From Streptomyces sp. NBC_01428 (GTDB lineage: Bacteria; Actinomycetota; Actinomycetes; Streptomycetales; Streptomycetaceae), in NCBI RefSeq assembly GCF_036231965.1, contig NZ_CP109499.1:496001-560000 (forward strand): a stretch of DNA of 64,000 nt, given 5' to 3'. Below are positions 50,500-61,355 of this stretch, piece by piece; position 1 is the first letter of the stretch, and each line of letters opens with the position of its first letter. The notes beneath the pieces are model-generated. The model did not search any database, was not told where the DNA came from, and saw only the letters and a list, made by a program, of their open reading frames with translations. A program made the translations under genes and the position numbers.

Positions 50500-50534
50500 A
50501 GCGGCCGGCACCTCGCATCGAGGAACCGGCCGCT
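50500..50534. terminator. Long bidirectional terminator hairpin
   Basis: AGCGGCCGG-CA-CCTCG-CAT-CGAGG-AA-CCGGCCGCT, a 14-bp stem interrupted by one 2x2 mismatch and closed by a 3-base loop, between the sortase and methyltransferase stops. Confidence 0.82.
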
Positions 50535-50541
50535 CGGCATG

Positions 50542-51330
50542 TCAGGCCGCGTCGGACACGAGCCGTCCGTCGACGGGGACCAACGTGAGGTAGGCCAGGC
50601 CGAGTACACCCCGATAGCCCTTCAGCCAGCTCGTACGGTGCCGGTCCACACGCTCACGTGTCTCGTCCGCCAGCGGGTGGTCGCCGTGGACGGCGAGCCA
50701 CTCCTCCACATCGGACTGGTACCCGGACTCGAACGCGTCCCATTCGTCGCTGTTCGCCGTCTCGATCCAGACCGGGCGAAACCCGGAGGCCACGGCGAGG
50801 TCGACGAGCCCGGCCAGATCGTGCAGCTCGTCGACGCGGGCCCCCGGCCACATCGCGTCGAGTTCGGCCCGGTTCGGGGTCCGCTGCCAGAAGGTCTCGC
50901 CGAGGAGGACCCGCCCGCCAGGACGGACCAGTCCGCGCAGCGCGCGCAGTGCGGCGGCGGTGTGCGCGGGAGGTTCCGAACCGTTCAGCGCGTGGGTGGC
51001 CCCGAGACACAGCACCAGGTCGGCCGGGCCGCGTTCCGTACCGTCGGCGGACTCCTCCACGAACGTCACGCGGTCGGCCAGTCCACGCGCCACGGCGTTC
51101 GCGCGTCCCCGTGCCAGGTCCTGGGCGTTGACATCGACGCCGAGGCCGGACGCGCCCTTCACCACCTCCAGCGTGCGGAGCATCAACTCGCCCCAGCCGC
51201 ACCCGATGTCGAGGACGGTGGCCGGTGCGGCCGGGGCGAGTCTGTCGACGATCCGTGCGGCTCGGGCCTCGGAGAGGGGGCCCTGGAACGTGAGGCGGGT
51301 GAGCCGTGGCGGAGGATCCTGATCATTCAT
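50542..51330 (-). CDS. Class I SAM-dependent methyltransferase
   Basis: 262 residues. SAM motif I VLDIGCGWGELMLR at about 39-52, acidic strand-2 end GLGVDVN, and post-motif DLVLCLGATHALN. The C-terminal part has a helical lid (SYLKGYRG-type region near WLKGYRGVLGLAYL). Small-molecule methyltransferase of unspecified substrate. No ribosome site is evident before the ATG at 51330, so the start is less certain. It lies 59 bp after the cellulase gene on the same strand. Confidence 0.87.
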   Translation of the reverse strand: MNDQDPPPRLTRLTFQGPLSEARAARIVDRLAPAAPATVLDIGCGWGELMLRTLEVVKGASGLGVDVNAQDLARGRANAVARGLADRVTFVEESADGTERGPADLVLCLGATHALNGSEPPAHTAAALRALRGLVRPGGRVLLGETFWQRTPNRAELDAMWPGARVDELHDLAGLVDLAVASGFRPVWIETANSDEWDAFESGYQSDVEEWLAVHGDHPLADETRERVDRHRTSWLKGYRGVLGLAYLTLVPVDGRLVSDAA

Positions 51331-51389
51331 GGAGCGCAACGCTAGCCTCGGCACGGCAGCCGCGACATCGAGTTTCCGCGGACCTCGGC

Positions 51390-52598
51390 TCAGCGCATGC
51401 TCCACACCTGGTTCGGCTGGGTGCCGCCCCCGCCGTAGCAGTCCCAGATCTGGATGCGGGTGCCCGCCGCGGTGCCACGCTCCACGGCGTCCAGGCACTT
51501 CCCGGACTGCGTGTTGACGAACGTGCCGTCGGCGTTGATCTGCCACTTCTGCGCGCCCTGCCCGTTGCAGGACCACAACTGGACGAGCGTGCCGTTGGCG
51601 GTGCGGCCACCGGAGACGTCGAGGCACTTGGAGGTCCCCGGGTTCACCAGTGCTTCGCCCTGGCGGGCCCACTTCTGCGCGTCGGCGCCGTTGCAGTCCC
51701 AGAGCTGGACGACGGTGCCGTCCGCCGCCGCTCCGTTCTTCACGTCCAGGCAGCGGTTGCCGGCCTGGCCGACGACGGTGCTGCCGCCGGACGGGGGCGG
51801 TGTGGTGCCGCCTCCCCCGTCGGTGGTGAAGGAGAAGGTGTCCACGGCCAGACCCTGGCCGCCCACCCAGGGCTCGAAGCCGAACTGGACGCTCGTCAGG
51901 TACCACGCCTTGTCGACGTACCCGCGGCCGGCCGCGTCACCGGTGAAGTCCGCGATGTGCACGTCGAGCGAGCCGGTGGCCTGCCGGCGCACGTAGGACA
52001 CGACGTTCCAGGAGATGCCACCGTTGGACAGCCGCCCTTCCCACACGTCGTATCCGGCGCCTCCGAGGGTCGCGGTGCCGATCCTCGAACCGGCGGGCTG
52101 CGGCGGACCGGAGTGGGCGCCCCAGATCATGATCTCGGCGCCGTTGTTCTGCCCGGCCGGGTTGGGTGAGGAGTCGAGCCAGATGTCGTACGCCGCGTCC
52201 CAGGAGCCGCCGGTGGTCCGGTAGGAGACGGTACTGCGCGGGTCCTTGAAGGCGCTGACCTGGACCGGGAGGCCGCTGCCCGCGCTGCAGTTGCCGTAGT
52301 GGCAGCCCGCGTAGACGGACGGGTACGCGGCGGGGGCGCCGTTCGTCGGGACGTTGTGGCTCGCCGTGCTGATGTTGAAACCGGTGCCGGTGACGGTGAG
52401 GCACTGCGGGGTGTCGTCACCCCACTCGTTGTTCTGCACGATGTACTTGCCGCCGGCGATCGGCGTGCTGCCGAACGTGTCGCACACCACCGTGTCGGCG
52501 CTCGCCGTTCCGCCGGTCACCAGGGTCAGAGCGGCCGCGAGTATCAGGGCCGCGAGCACACCCAGTGCGGCGCGCGCACCTGAGCGGACAGGGATCAT
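51390..52598 (-). CDS. Secreted GH12 cellulase with ricin-B (CBM13) domain
   Basis: 402 residues from the ATG at 52598 with AAGGAG seven bases upstream. Signal peptide at 1-34 (TASA-D). GH12 domain at about 35-258: the nucleophile region NNGAEIMIW and acid/base region FGFEPWVGG carry the two Glu. Gly/Pro linker, then a beta-trefoil at about 275-402 with three Q-x-W type repeats (AQKWA, AQKWQ, NQVWS). Endoglucanase acting on cellulose or mixed beta-glucan outside the cell. GH12 coupled to CBM13 rather than CBM2 is less usual. Confidence 0.93.
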   Translation of the reverse strand: MIPVRSGARAALGVLAALILAAALTLVTGGTASADTVVCDTFGSTPIAGGKYIVQNNEWGDDTPQCLTVTGTGFNISTASHNVPTNGAPAAYPSVYAGCHYGNCSAGSGLPVQVSAFKDPRSTVSYRTTGGSWDAAYDIWLDSSPNPAGQNNGAEIMIWGAHSGPPQPAGSRIGTATLGGAGYDVWEGRLSNGGISWNVVSYVRRQATGSLDVHIADFTGDAAGRGYVDKAWYLTSVQFGFEPWVGGQGLAVDTFSFTTDGGGGTTPPPSGGSTVVGQAGNRCLDVKNGAAADGTVVQLWDCNGADAQKWARQGEALVNPGTSKCLDVSGGRTANGTLVQLWSCNGQGAQKWQINADGTFVNTQSGKCLDAVERGTAAGTRIQIWDCYGGGGTQPNQVWSMR

Positions 52599-52645
52599 CG
52601 AGGGCTCCTTCAAGAGGCGTGAAGGTGAGGGGGGTCGCATCCCGC

Positions 52646-52679
52646 TTCATCGTGTTCTCATCCGGTTCGTCGTGTTCTC
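52646..52679. promoter_or_regulatory. Direct repeats upstream of the GH12 cellulase
   Basis: TTCATCGTGTTCTC and TTCGTCGTGTTCTC, 13 of 14 identical, 20 bp apart (two helical turns), 48-81 bp before the start. Position and phasing suit a regulator site distinct from the CebR-type box. Confidence 0.4.
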
Positions 52680-52781
52680 GTGCCGCTCGGCCGCGTGCCG
52701 CCGCACGGCGAGGCTCGCCACGTCATGTGCCGTGTCGAGGTGCGCTCTCTGCACGTAGACCTCGCCGTGCGGCGTGCAACA

Positions 52782-52798
52782 CCCTGTTCGGGACAGGG
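52782..52798 (-). terminator. Hairpin after the GH5 cellulase
   Basis: CCCTGT-TCGGG-ACAGGG lies 14 bp beyond the GH5 stop codon on the reverse strand, so GH12 downstream probably has its own promoter. Confidence 0.5.
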
Positions 52799-52811
52799 GC
52801 GAGCAATTTCC

Positions 52812-55096
<2,285 letters not shown>

Positions 55097-55110
55097 GGGA
55101 GCGCTCCCAC
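55097..55110. promoter_or_regulatory. CebR-type operator of the GH6 gene
   Basis: Second exact TGGGAGCGCTCCCA, 278 bp before the GH6 start and 24 bp after a TTGACA element, so it would block initiation from that promoter. This implies a long 5' leader for the GH6 mRNA. Confidence 0.85.
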
Positions 55111-55387
55111 GTTCGGTGCCCCTGTCCCCGCCGTCACCTCAGCGACCGGGCACCGTCTGCGCGCGACGACGAAACGCCGGGCCCCCGCCCGGTCGGCGCC
55201 GCGGCGCGCTCCTGTTCGGCGGCCCGTCTGTTCCACTCCGCGCGACGCACACGGTCGCACCGTCGTCCTGCCCGCACGCCACTGTCCGGCGGTCTTCCGT
55301 CCGGCGTGCCCGGGACGCGGCGCACCGGACGGTCGCCGCCGTCCCCGCACACGCCCGTACCTGCCCGCTCTCCCCAGGAGATGACCG

Positions 55388-57520
55388 ATGCCCTCCCGTA
55401 GACCTGACTCCGCCCTGCGTCGAAGGGGCCCGAAGCGGACCGCCGTTCTGGCCGCAGGCGCCCTCCTCGGAGCCCTGTCCATCACCGCCGTCCCGACCAC
55501 CGCGACCGCGGCCGCCAAACTCGACAACCCCTACGTCGGCGCGAAGGCGTACGTGAACCCCGACTGGTCGGCCAAGGCCGCGGCCGAGCCGGGCGGTTCG
55601 GCCGTCTCCAACCAGCCGACCTTCGTCTGGCTGGACCGGATGGCGGCGATCCAGGGCACCGCCGACGCCCGTGGTCTCAAGGCGCACCTGGACGCGGCCA
55701 AGGCCCAGGGCGCCAACCTCGTCCAACTGGTCATCTACGACCTGCCGGGCCGGGACTGCGCGGCGCTCGCCTCCAACGGCGAACTCGGCCCGGACGATCT
55801 GGCCACCTATCAGAGCGACTACATCGACCCGATCGCCGCGATCCTCGCCGACCCCGCGTACGCGAGCCTGCGGATCGTCAACCTGATCGAGCCCGACTCG
55901 CTGCCCAACCTCGTGACCAACGCGGGAGGCACCGCCGGCTCCACGCCCCAGTGCGCCACCATGAAGGCCAACGGCAACTACGAGAAGGGCGTCGGCTACG
56001 CCCTGCACAAGCTCGGCGCTCTGCCCAACGCCTACAACTACATCGACGCCGGTCACCACGGCTGGCTCGGCTGGGACAGCAACCTCACGCCGTCGGCGCA
56101 GGAGTTCAAGAAGGCCGCCACCACCAACGGCGCCACCGTGAACGACGTGACGGGCTTCATCGTCAACACCGCCAACTACTCGGCCACCAAGGAGCCGTAC
56201 GTCAAGGTGACGGACACGGTGAACGGGCAGACGGTGCGCCAGTCCAAGTGGATCGACTGGAACCAGTACGACGACGAGAGCTCGTACGCGCAGGGTCTGC
56301 GGACCGCGCTCGTCGCGCAGGGCTTCGACTCCGGTATCGGCATGCTCATCGACACCTCGCGCAACGGCTGGGGTGGTTCGGGCCGGCCGACCGGTCCCGG
56401 CCCGACGACGAGTGTCGACGCCTACGTGGACGGCGGTCGCATCGACCGGCGCATCCACGCGGGCAACTGGTGCAACCAGAGCGGCGCGGGGCTCGGCGAG
56501 CGCCCGGCGACCGCGCCCGACACCGGGATCGACGCCTATGTGTGGGCCAAGCCGCCGGGTGAGTCGGACGGGGCGAGCCAGGCCCTCGACAACGACGAGG
56601 GCAAGGGCTTCGACCGGATGTGCGATCCCACGTACACCGGGAACGGGCGGAACGGGAACAACCTCACGGGAGCGCTGGCCAACTCCCCGCTCGCCGGGCA
56701 CTGGTTCTCCGCCCAGTTCCGCCAGCTGCTCGCGAACGCCAACCCGCCGGTGAGCGGATCGGGCGGCGGTGGCGGTGACACGCAGGCCCCGACCGTGCCC
56801 GGCGGTCTCGCGGTCGCATCCACGACGAGCACCAGCGCCACCCTGAGCTGGAGCGCCTCGACGGACAACACCGCCGTCACCGGATACGACGTCTACCGCG
56901 ACGGCACCAAGGTCGGCAGCGCCACCACCACGTCCTACACCGACACCGGGCTGTCCGCCTCCACCACGTACGCGTACACCGTCAAGGCCAAGGACGCGGC
57001 CGGCAATGTCTCGGCCTCGTCCACGGCGGCGTCCGCCACCACCAAGGCGTCGGGCGGCGGTGGAGGCACACCGGGCGTCAAGGCGCAGTACAAGAACAAC
57101 GACTCCTCCGCCACCGACAACGGGATCAGGCCCGGTCTCAAGCTCGTCAACGGCGGTTCCACCGCGGTCGATCTGTCCAAGGTGACCATCCGCTACTGGT
57201 TCACCGGGGAGTCCTCCTCCGCCGGATACCAGACGTTCTGCGACTGGGCACAGCTCGGCTGCTCGACGGTGAAGACCTCGGTGAGCGGCGTCTCCCCGAG
57301 CCGCACGGGTGCGGACCACTACCTGGAGGTGGGCTTCACCTCCGGTTCGCTCGCCGCCGGTGCCGACAGTGGTGACCTCCAGTTGCGCCTGGCCAAGTCG
57401 GACTGGTCGAACTTCGACGAGTCGAACGACTACAGCCGCGGCGCCAACAGCTCCTACGCGGACGCGGCGAAGGTGACCGTGTACGTGGCGGGCACCCTCG
57501 TCTGGGGTACCGAGCCGTAG
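55388..57520 (+). CDS. Secreted GH6 cellobiohydrolase with FN3 and CBM3
   Basis: 710 residues from the ATG at 55388 (AGGAG seven bases upstream). Signal peptide at 1-42. GH6 domain at about 43-455: NPYVGAKAYVNPDWSAKA opening, catalytic-acid region YDLPGRDCAALASNGE, NLIEPDSLPN, and HAGNWCNQSGAGLGERP, typical of the exo-acting long-loop type. Gly linker, FN3 at about 470-555, CBM3 at about 560-710 (RPGLKLVNGGSTAVDLSKVT; FCDWAQLGC). Releases cellobiose from chain ends, complementing the GH5 and GH12 endoglucanases. Confidence 0.94.
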   Translation: MPSRRPDSALRRRGPKRTAVLAAGALLGALSITAVPTTATAAAKLDNPYVGAKAYVNPDWSAKAAAEPGGSAVSNQPTFVWLDRMAAIQGTADARGLKAHLDAAKAQGANLVQLVIYDLPGRDCAALASNGELGPDDLATYQSDYIDPIAAILADPAYASLRIVNLIEPDSLPNLVTNAGGTAGSTPQCATMKANGNYEKGVGYALHKLGALPNAYNYIDAGHHGWLGWDSNLTPSAQEFKKAATTNGATVNDVTGFIVNTANYSATKEPYVKVTDTVNGQTVRQSKWIDWNQYDDESSYAQGLRTALVAQGFDSGIGMLIDTSRNGWGGSGRPTGPGPTTSVDAYVDGGRIDRRIHAGNWCNQSGAGLGERPATAPDTGIDAYVWAKPPGESDGASQALDNDEGKGFDRMCDPTYTGNGRNGNNLTGALANSPLAGHWFSAQFRQLLANANPPVSGSGGGGGDTQAPTVPGGLAVASTTSTSATLSWSASTDNTAVTGYDVYRDGTKVGSATTTSYTDTGLSASTTYAYTVKAKDAAGNVSASSTAASATTKASGGGGGTPGVKAQYKNNDSSATDNGIRPGLKLVNGGSTAVDLSKVTIRYWFTGESSSAGYQTFCDWAQLGCSTVKTSVSGVSPSRTGADHYLEVGFTSGSLAAGADSGDLQLRLAKSDWSNFDESNDYSRGANSSYADAAKVTVYVAGTLVWGTEP

Positions 57521-57539
57521 AGCGGCCGGAGTGAACGGG

Positions 57540-57578
57540 GGGCCGGGGCCGGGACGGCGACGTTCCGGCCCCCGGCCC
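57540..57578. terminator. Terminator after the GH6 gene
   Basis: GGGCCGGGGCCGG-N12-CCGGCCCCCGGCCC, 13-bp stem with one bulged C, 20 bp beyond the stop codon; also serves the convergent GntR gene. Confidence 0.72.
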
Positions 57579-57707
57579 GTCGGTTCGCCATGCGCACGGG
57601 CCGGCCTTCGGCGTACGAAGAGCAGCGACGGCCGGCCGTCCTCCGCCGGCTGGACGAGGCGGCCGGGCTGTCAACGCGCCGACGGCACGCCCCACATCAG
57701 CGGACCG

Positions 57708-58376
57708 TCATCCGGGCGTCCGCGGGGGGAAGCGTGTCCTGGCGTCGACCGTATGGGCGCGCATCACCCTTTCGGCGCGAGTGCCGTCGCCGTGGGCGAT
57801 GGCGGCGATCAGCTCGCGGTGTTCCGCCCAGGCCTGGTGGACGATGGGGGTGTAGTAGCGACGGACCCGGCGTTCGACGTGGACGGCCAGTTCGGCCAGC
57901 ACGGTGTTCCCCGCCAACTCCCGCACACAGGCGTGGAATGTGGCGTTGGCGTCGACCGCGGCTTCCACGTCGTCCGCCGCGACCGCCGCTTCGCCCGCGG
58001 CACACAGATGGTCGAGTCGGTCCAAGCCGGCGGCGGCGGACGAGCCGACAGCGGCCAACCGCGCGGCCTCCGTCTCCAACAGCGCGCGGACGCCGAAGAG
58101 CTGGTCGGTCTCGTCCTCGGTCGGCGTGTGGACGAACGCCCCCTTGGCCGGCCGGAGATCGACCCAGCCCTCGGAGTTGAGGCGCTGGAGAGCCTCGCGC
58201 ACCGGCTGTCGTGAGACACCCAGGTGGCGGGCGAGTTCGTCCTCGATCAGGTGTCGGCCGGGAGGCAGCGCCTGCGAGCTGATCAGTTCCAGCAAGGCCT
58301 CGTACACGCGGTCGCGCCGCGGCTCCGGGCGCGCCGGCCCGGGCAGTGATCCTCGGGACAGCCCCTCGAACACCAT
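57708..58376 (-). CDS. GntR family regulator (FCD subfamily)
   Basis: 222 residues from the ATG at 58376, with GGGGAGG five bases upstream; a GTG at 58418 is less likely. Winged helix at about 20-85 (RVYEALLELISSQALPPGRH; HLGVSRQPVREALQRL), then the FCD helical effector domain with metal-binding candidates in VDANATFHACV and VHQAWAEHRELIAAI. FCD regulators commonly respond to organic acids or sugar acids. No catabolic operon is adjacent, so the target is unclear. Confidence 0.92.
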   Translation of the reverse strand: MVFEGLSRGSLPGPARPEPRRDRVYEALLELISSQALPPGRHLIEDELARHLGVSRQPVREALQRLNSEGWVDLRPAKGAFVHTPTEDETDQLFGVRALLETEAARLAAVGSSAAAGLDRLDHLCAAGEAAVAADDVEAAVDANATFHACVRELAGNTVLAELAVHVERRVRRYYTPIVHQAWAEHRELIAAIAHGDGTRAERVMRAHTVDARTRFPPRTPG

Positions 58377-58666
58377 CTCGGCCTCCCCTGATCCATCTCG
58401 CTCCCCCAATCTAGGCACCTCGCCAGCCCGGGGAAAGGGCCTCGTCCCGACCGGCTCCCGAGATGCGCCGCCCGGAGGGGAAGGGGCGGCTCAGCCGTTC
58501 GTACCGACGGCGAGCCAAGAGCAAGCGCGGCCGTCCGCAAGCAACTGGAGCTGCTGGACCCCTCATGGCCGGTGGGCGCGGAGCCTGAATAGACCGCGTC
58601 CGCCCGCCCGTTCAGGACGCCGCCCTTCCGTACCGTGCGAGGACGGCGGCGCCGGCCACCGGCCCA

Positions 58667-59599
58667 TCATGACGGAGGCGTGGGCGCGTCGGCGGCGCGG
58701 TCCGCCACGAGACGGATCGCCGCGATGGTGAGGTCCGGGTCGTGGAGCATGACGTAGTGGTCGCTGCCCGTCGCCAGAATCTGCGGGGTCTGCGGCCGGA
58801 GGCCCACCAGCGCCTGCTGGGCCTTGGGCCAGGCGGCCTCCAGCTTCTTCAGCAGACCCTTGTCCATGCCGGGCGGGGCGGCGAAGGGTGCCGTCTTGCT
58901 GAGCACCGCGAGCGGCACCGGGGGCAGTGGGCCACCCCGCTGGATGTCCGTGACGCCGCCGTCGATGTCGACCTGCTCGAAGTCGGGGTTGTTGTCGAAG
59001 GCGGTGCCAGGGTGCCGCAGCGCATCGACGTAGGCGGGCCAGGCGTCGCCCATCGCGGGCTTCAGTCCGGGTCCGAGCGCGTCGACCAGGACCAGGCCGC
59101 GGGTCTTCTTCGGGTGCTCCTGGGCGTAGCGCAGGGCGATCATGCCACCGAAGGAGTGCCCCACCAGCAGGTACGGTCCCGGCACGTGGCCCGCGGTGAG
59201 TACACGGTTCAGTTCGTCGACCATGGCGGGAAGTTTCCGGGTGCCGCGCTCGGGTGTGGTGCGGGTGGTGAGCGCCGGCGGCTGCGAGTAGCGCAGGGTG
59301 CCGGGACGGTCGTAGGTGCACACGCGGGTGAAGCGGGCCACGCCCGGCAGCACCGGGGTCTTCGGGACGGGCGGTTTGACGTCGGAGAGCGACCACGGGT
59401 CGGATGATTCGTGCAGTCCGGACACCAGCACGACCGTGGGGCTCCCGGATCCCGAGCAGTGGAGGTACACGCTTCGCCCACCGCCGACGTCCACCTGCTG
59501 GTCCGTGTCGCCGCCGGCCGATCCGGGAGTGGCGGCGACCAGCAGCACGACGGCCGCCATGGCCGCCACGCCGCTGGACGCACGCCATCGGCATCGCAT
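58667..59599 (-). CDS. Secreted alpha/beta hydrolase
   Basis: 310 residues. Signal peptide at about 1-28 (AAMAAVVLLVAATPGSAGG). Oxyanion region VVLVSGLHES, nucleophile elbow VGHSFGGMIAL with Ser, acid in LVLVDALGP, and His in TGSDHYVMLHDPDL. Esterase or lipase-like activity outside the cell; substrate unknown. GGAGG is almost adjacent to the ATG at 59599, so the real start could be a later codon, but none is obvious. Same strand as the FG-GAP gene upstream (57 bp). Confidence 0.88.
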   Translation of the reverse strand: MRCRWRASSGVAAMAAVVLLVAATPGSAGGDTDQQVDVGGGRSVYLHCSGSGSPTVVLVSGLHESSDPWSLSDVKPPVPKTPVLPGVARFTRVCTYDRPGTLRYSQPPALTTRTTPERGTRKLPAMVDELNRVLTAGHVPGPYLLVGHSFGGMIALRYAQEHPKKTRGLVLVDALGPGLKPAMGDAWPAYVDALRHPGTAFDNNPDFEQVDIDGGVTDIQRGGPLPPVPLAVLSKTAPFAAPPGMDKGLLKKLEAAWPKAQQALVGLRPQTPQILATGSDHYVMLHDPDLTIAAIRLVADRAADAPTPPS

Positions 59600-59656
59600 A
59601 CCTCCAGCGTCCTCTTGTGACCGCGGGCTCGCATCCGGGAGCGGCGGCCCGCCCGG

Positions 59657-61081
59657 TCAGCGGCCGAACGTGTCCGCGAACCTGCGTCCGTCGACGACGG
59701 GGTAGCCGAAGTCCGTGGCGTTGAAGGCGGTCGCGGACGTGCTCGTCAGACCCGTGGTCGAGCCGCGCAGCACCCACGCCGCCCCGTCGTCGTATCCGCC
59801 CGGCAGGACGTCCTCGCCGTACGCGCCGACCGCGAGATCCGCCTTTCCGTTGCGGTTGATGTCGCGCAGCCTCACCGACGAGCCGAAGTGGTCCCCTGCC
59901 TCGGCAGCGCCCGGCACACCCGGTGTGGCCTGATGGAAGGACTGGGCTCCGCTCGTGCTGAGTCCGTTCCAACTGCCCTTCAGGAGAACGATGTTGCCGA
60001 CGTTGCGGACGCCGTCCACCGTCTCGTTCGGGGCGCCGACGGCGACGTCCGCGCGTGCGTCGCCGGTCGCGTCCCCCACCGCGACCGCCGCGCCGAAGTT
60101 GTCGTACGGCTCGTCGGTGCCCGGTACGCCCGCGCTGGCCTGGGTGTAGGTCTTGCCCGTGACGGGGAGTCCCGTCGAGGTTCCGTACCTGACGGTGAAC
60201 GAACCGCCCTTTCCTGCGCCGGTGTTGCCGGTGACCAGGTCGTCGTAGCCGTCGCCGTTGATGTCTCCGCCCGCGACGGCTGCCGAGAACAGGGTGCCGC
60301 CGGGGGTGTCGCCCGCGGCCAGGGCCGAGTAGGAGAGGCCGATGTCCCCGGGGCCGCCGCGCAGGAGGCCGAGATAGGCGGTGGAGGTGGTGCCGCTCGC
60401 GTTGTCGATCCTGCCGTGCACCACGAAGTCGTTGCCGTCCGTGGCGGAGAAGCGGCCGGCGACGACCCCGTCCAGTCGCACGCCGGGCGGCAGGAAGTCG
60501 ACCTCCGGGGCCAGCGCGCCGTCCTGGGTGGGCTTTCCGTCGCCGTACCACCAGAAGGTGTCGTCGCCCACGACGACGAGGTTCCCGCCGCCGTCGCCGT
60601 CCAGGTCGGCGAAGGCGGCGCCCTCACCGAAGCCGGACGCCTCACCGGTCGGGGCGGTGAGTGACATGCCGCCCGACGTGAAGGGCTTCGCCCCGCCCCA
60701 GATGATGGTGACCGAGCCACGGGGCTTGCCGGTGACCTCCTCGCCGGGCGCGCCGACGATGAGGTCGGCGTAGCCGTCGCTGTTGACGTCGCCGCTGGTG
60801 ACGTTCTCGCCGAACCGGTCCACGCTCTCCGACACTCCCGGGACGCCCGGGGTGTCCTGGGTGACGTTCACCGAGCGGGCGGGGCTGACTCCGGATGCCG
60901 AGCCGAAGACCACGGTGACCGTGCCCCCGCTCGCCTTGGGGGTGCCGATGGCCAGATCGCGGTAGCCGTCCCCGTTGAAGTCGTAGGTGAGCACGGCCGG
61001 GGTCCCGACGGCGGCCGGGGCAGCGAGCCCCGCGACGGCGAGGGCGACCGCCGTCGCGACGGCGAGAGTACGTGCGCGCAA
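59657..61081 (-). CDS. Secreted FG-GAP/VCBS repeat protein
   Basis: 474 residues from a TTG at 61081 with GGGAG seven bases upstream. Signal peptide at 1-27. About seven repeats of a beta-propeller blade, each with a calcium-binding DxDGDGxxD-like loop (DFNGDGYRDLAIG, DVNSDGYADLIVG, DINGDGYDDLVTG, DINRNGKADLAVG) followed by G-A-P-x. Integrin-alpha-like propellers of this kind in Streptomyces are surface or extracellular proteins of unknown binding partner. No enzymatic motif. Confidence 0.92.
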   Translation of the reverse strand: MRARTLAVATAVALAVAGLAAPAAVGTPAVLTYDFNGDGYRDLAIGTPKASGGTVTVVFGSASGVSPARSVNVTQDTPGVPGVSESVDRFGENVTSGDVNSDGYADLIVGAPGEEVTGKPRGSVTIIWGGAKPFTSGGMSLTAPTGEASGFGEGAAFADLDGDGGGNLVVVGDDTFWWYGDGKPTQDGALAPEVDFLPPGVRLDGVVAGRFSATDGNDFVVHGRIDNASGTTSTAYLGLLRGGPGDIGLSYSALAAGDTPGGTLFSAAVAGGDINGDGYDDLVTGNTGAGKGGSFTVRYGTSTGLPVTGKTYTQASAGVPGTDEPYDNFGAAVAVGDATGDARADVAVGAPNETVDGVRNVGNIVLLKGSWNGLSTSGAQSFHQATPGVPGAAEAGDHFGSSVRLRDINRNGKADLAVGAYGEDVLPGGYDDGAAWVLRGSTTGLTSTSATAFNATDFGYPVVDGRRFADTFGR

Positions 61082-61355
61082 GGTGACGCTCCCTGTCTGT
61101 GGAACTGAATCGCCGCTACGGGCTTCGGTGACCTAGGACTCCACGGATGACCAAAGGGTTGTACGCGCGCGTCGACAAGGTGAACGCGTCGCGCGGGCGC
61201 CGCCGTTGGCCGAGCGGCGAAGGGGCGGCGAGACCGTGAGCCGGCCCCGGGAGTGGTCACACGACCCCCCTGACACCCAAGCCTGACGTGCGTTCATCGA
61301 ACGAGCTGTCAGAGTGACGTCCTACAAGCCGAACATGCCCGGGGAGGCATCTGCT

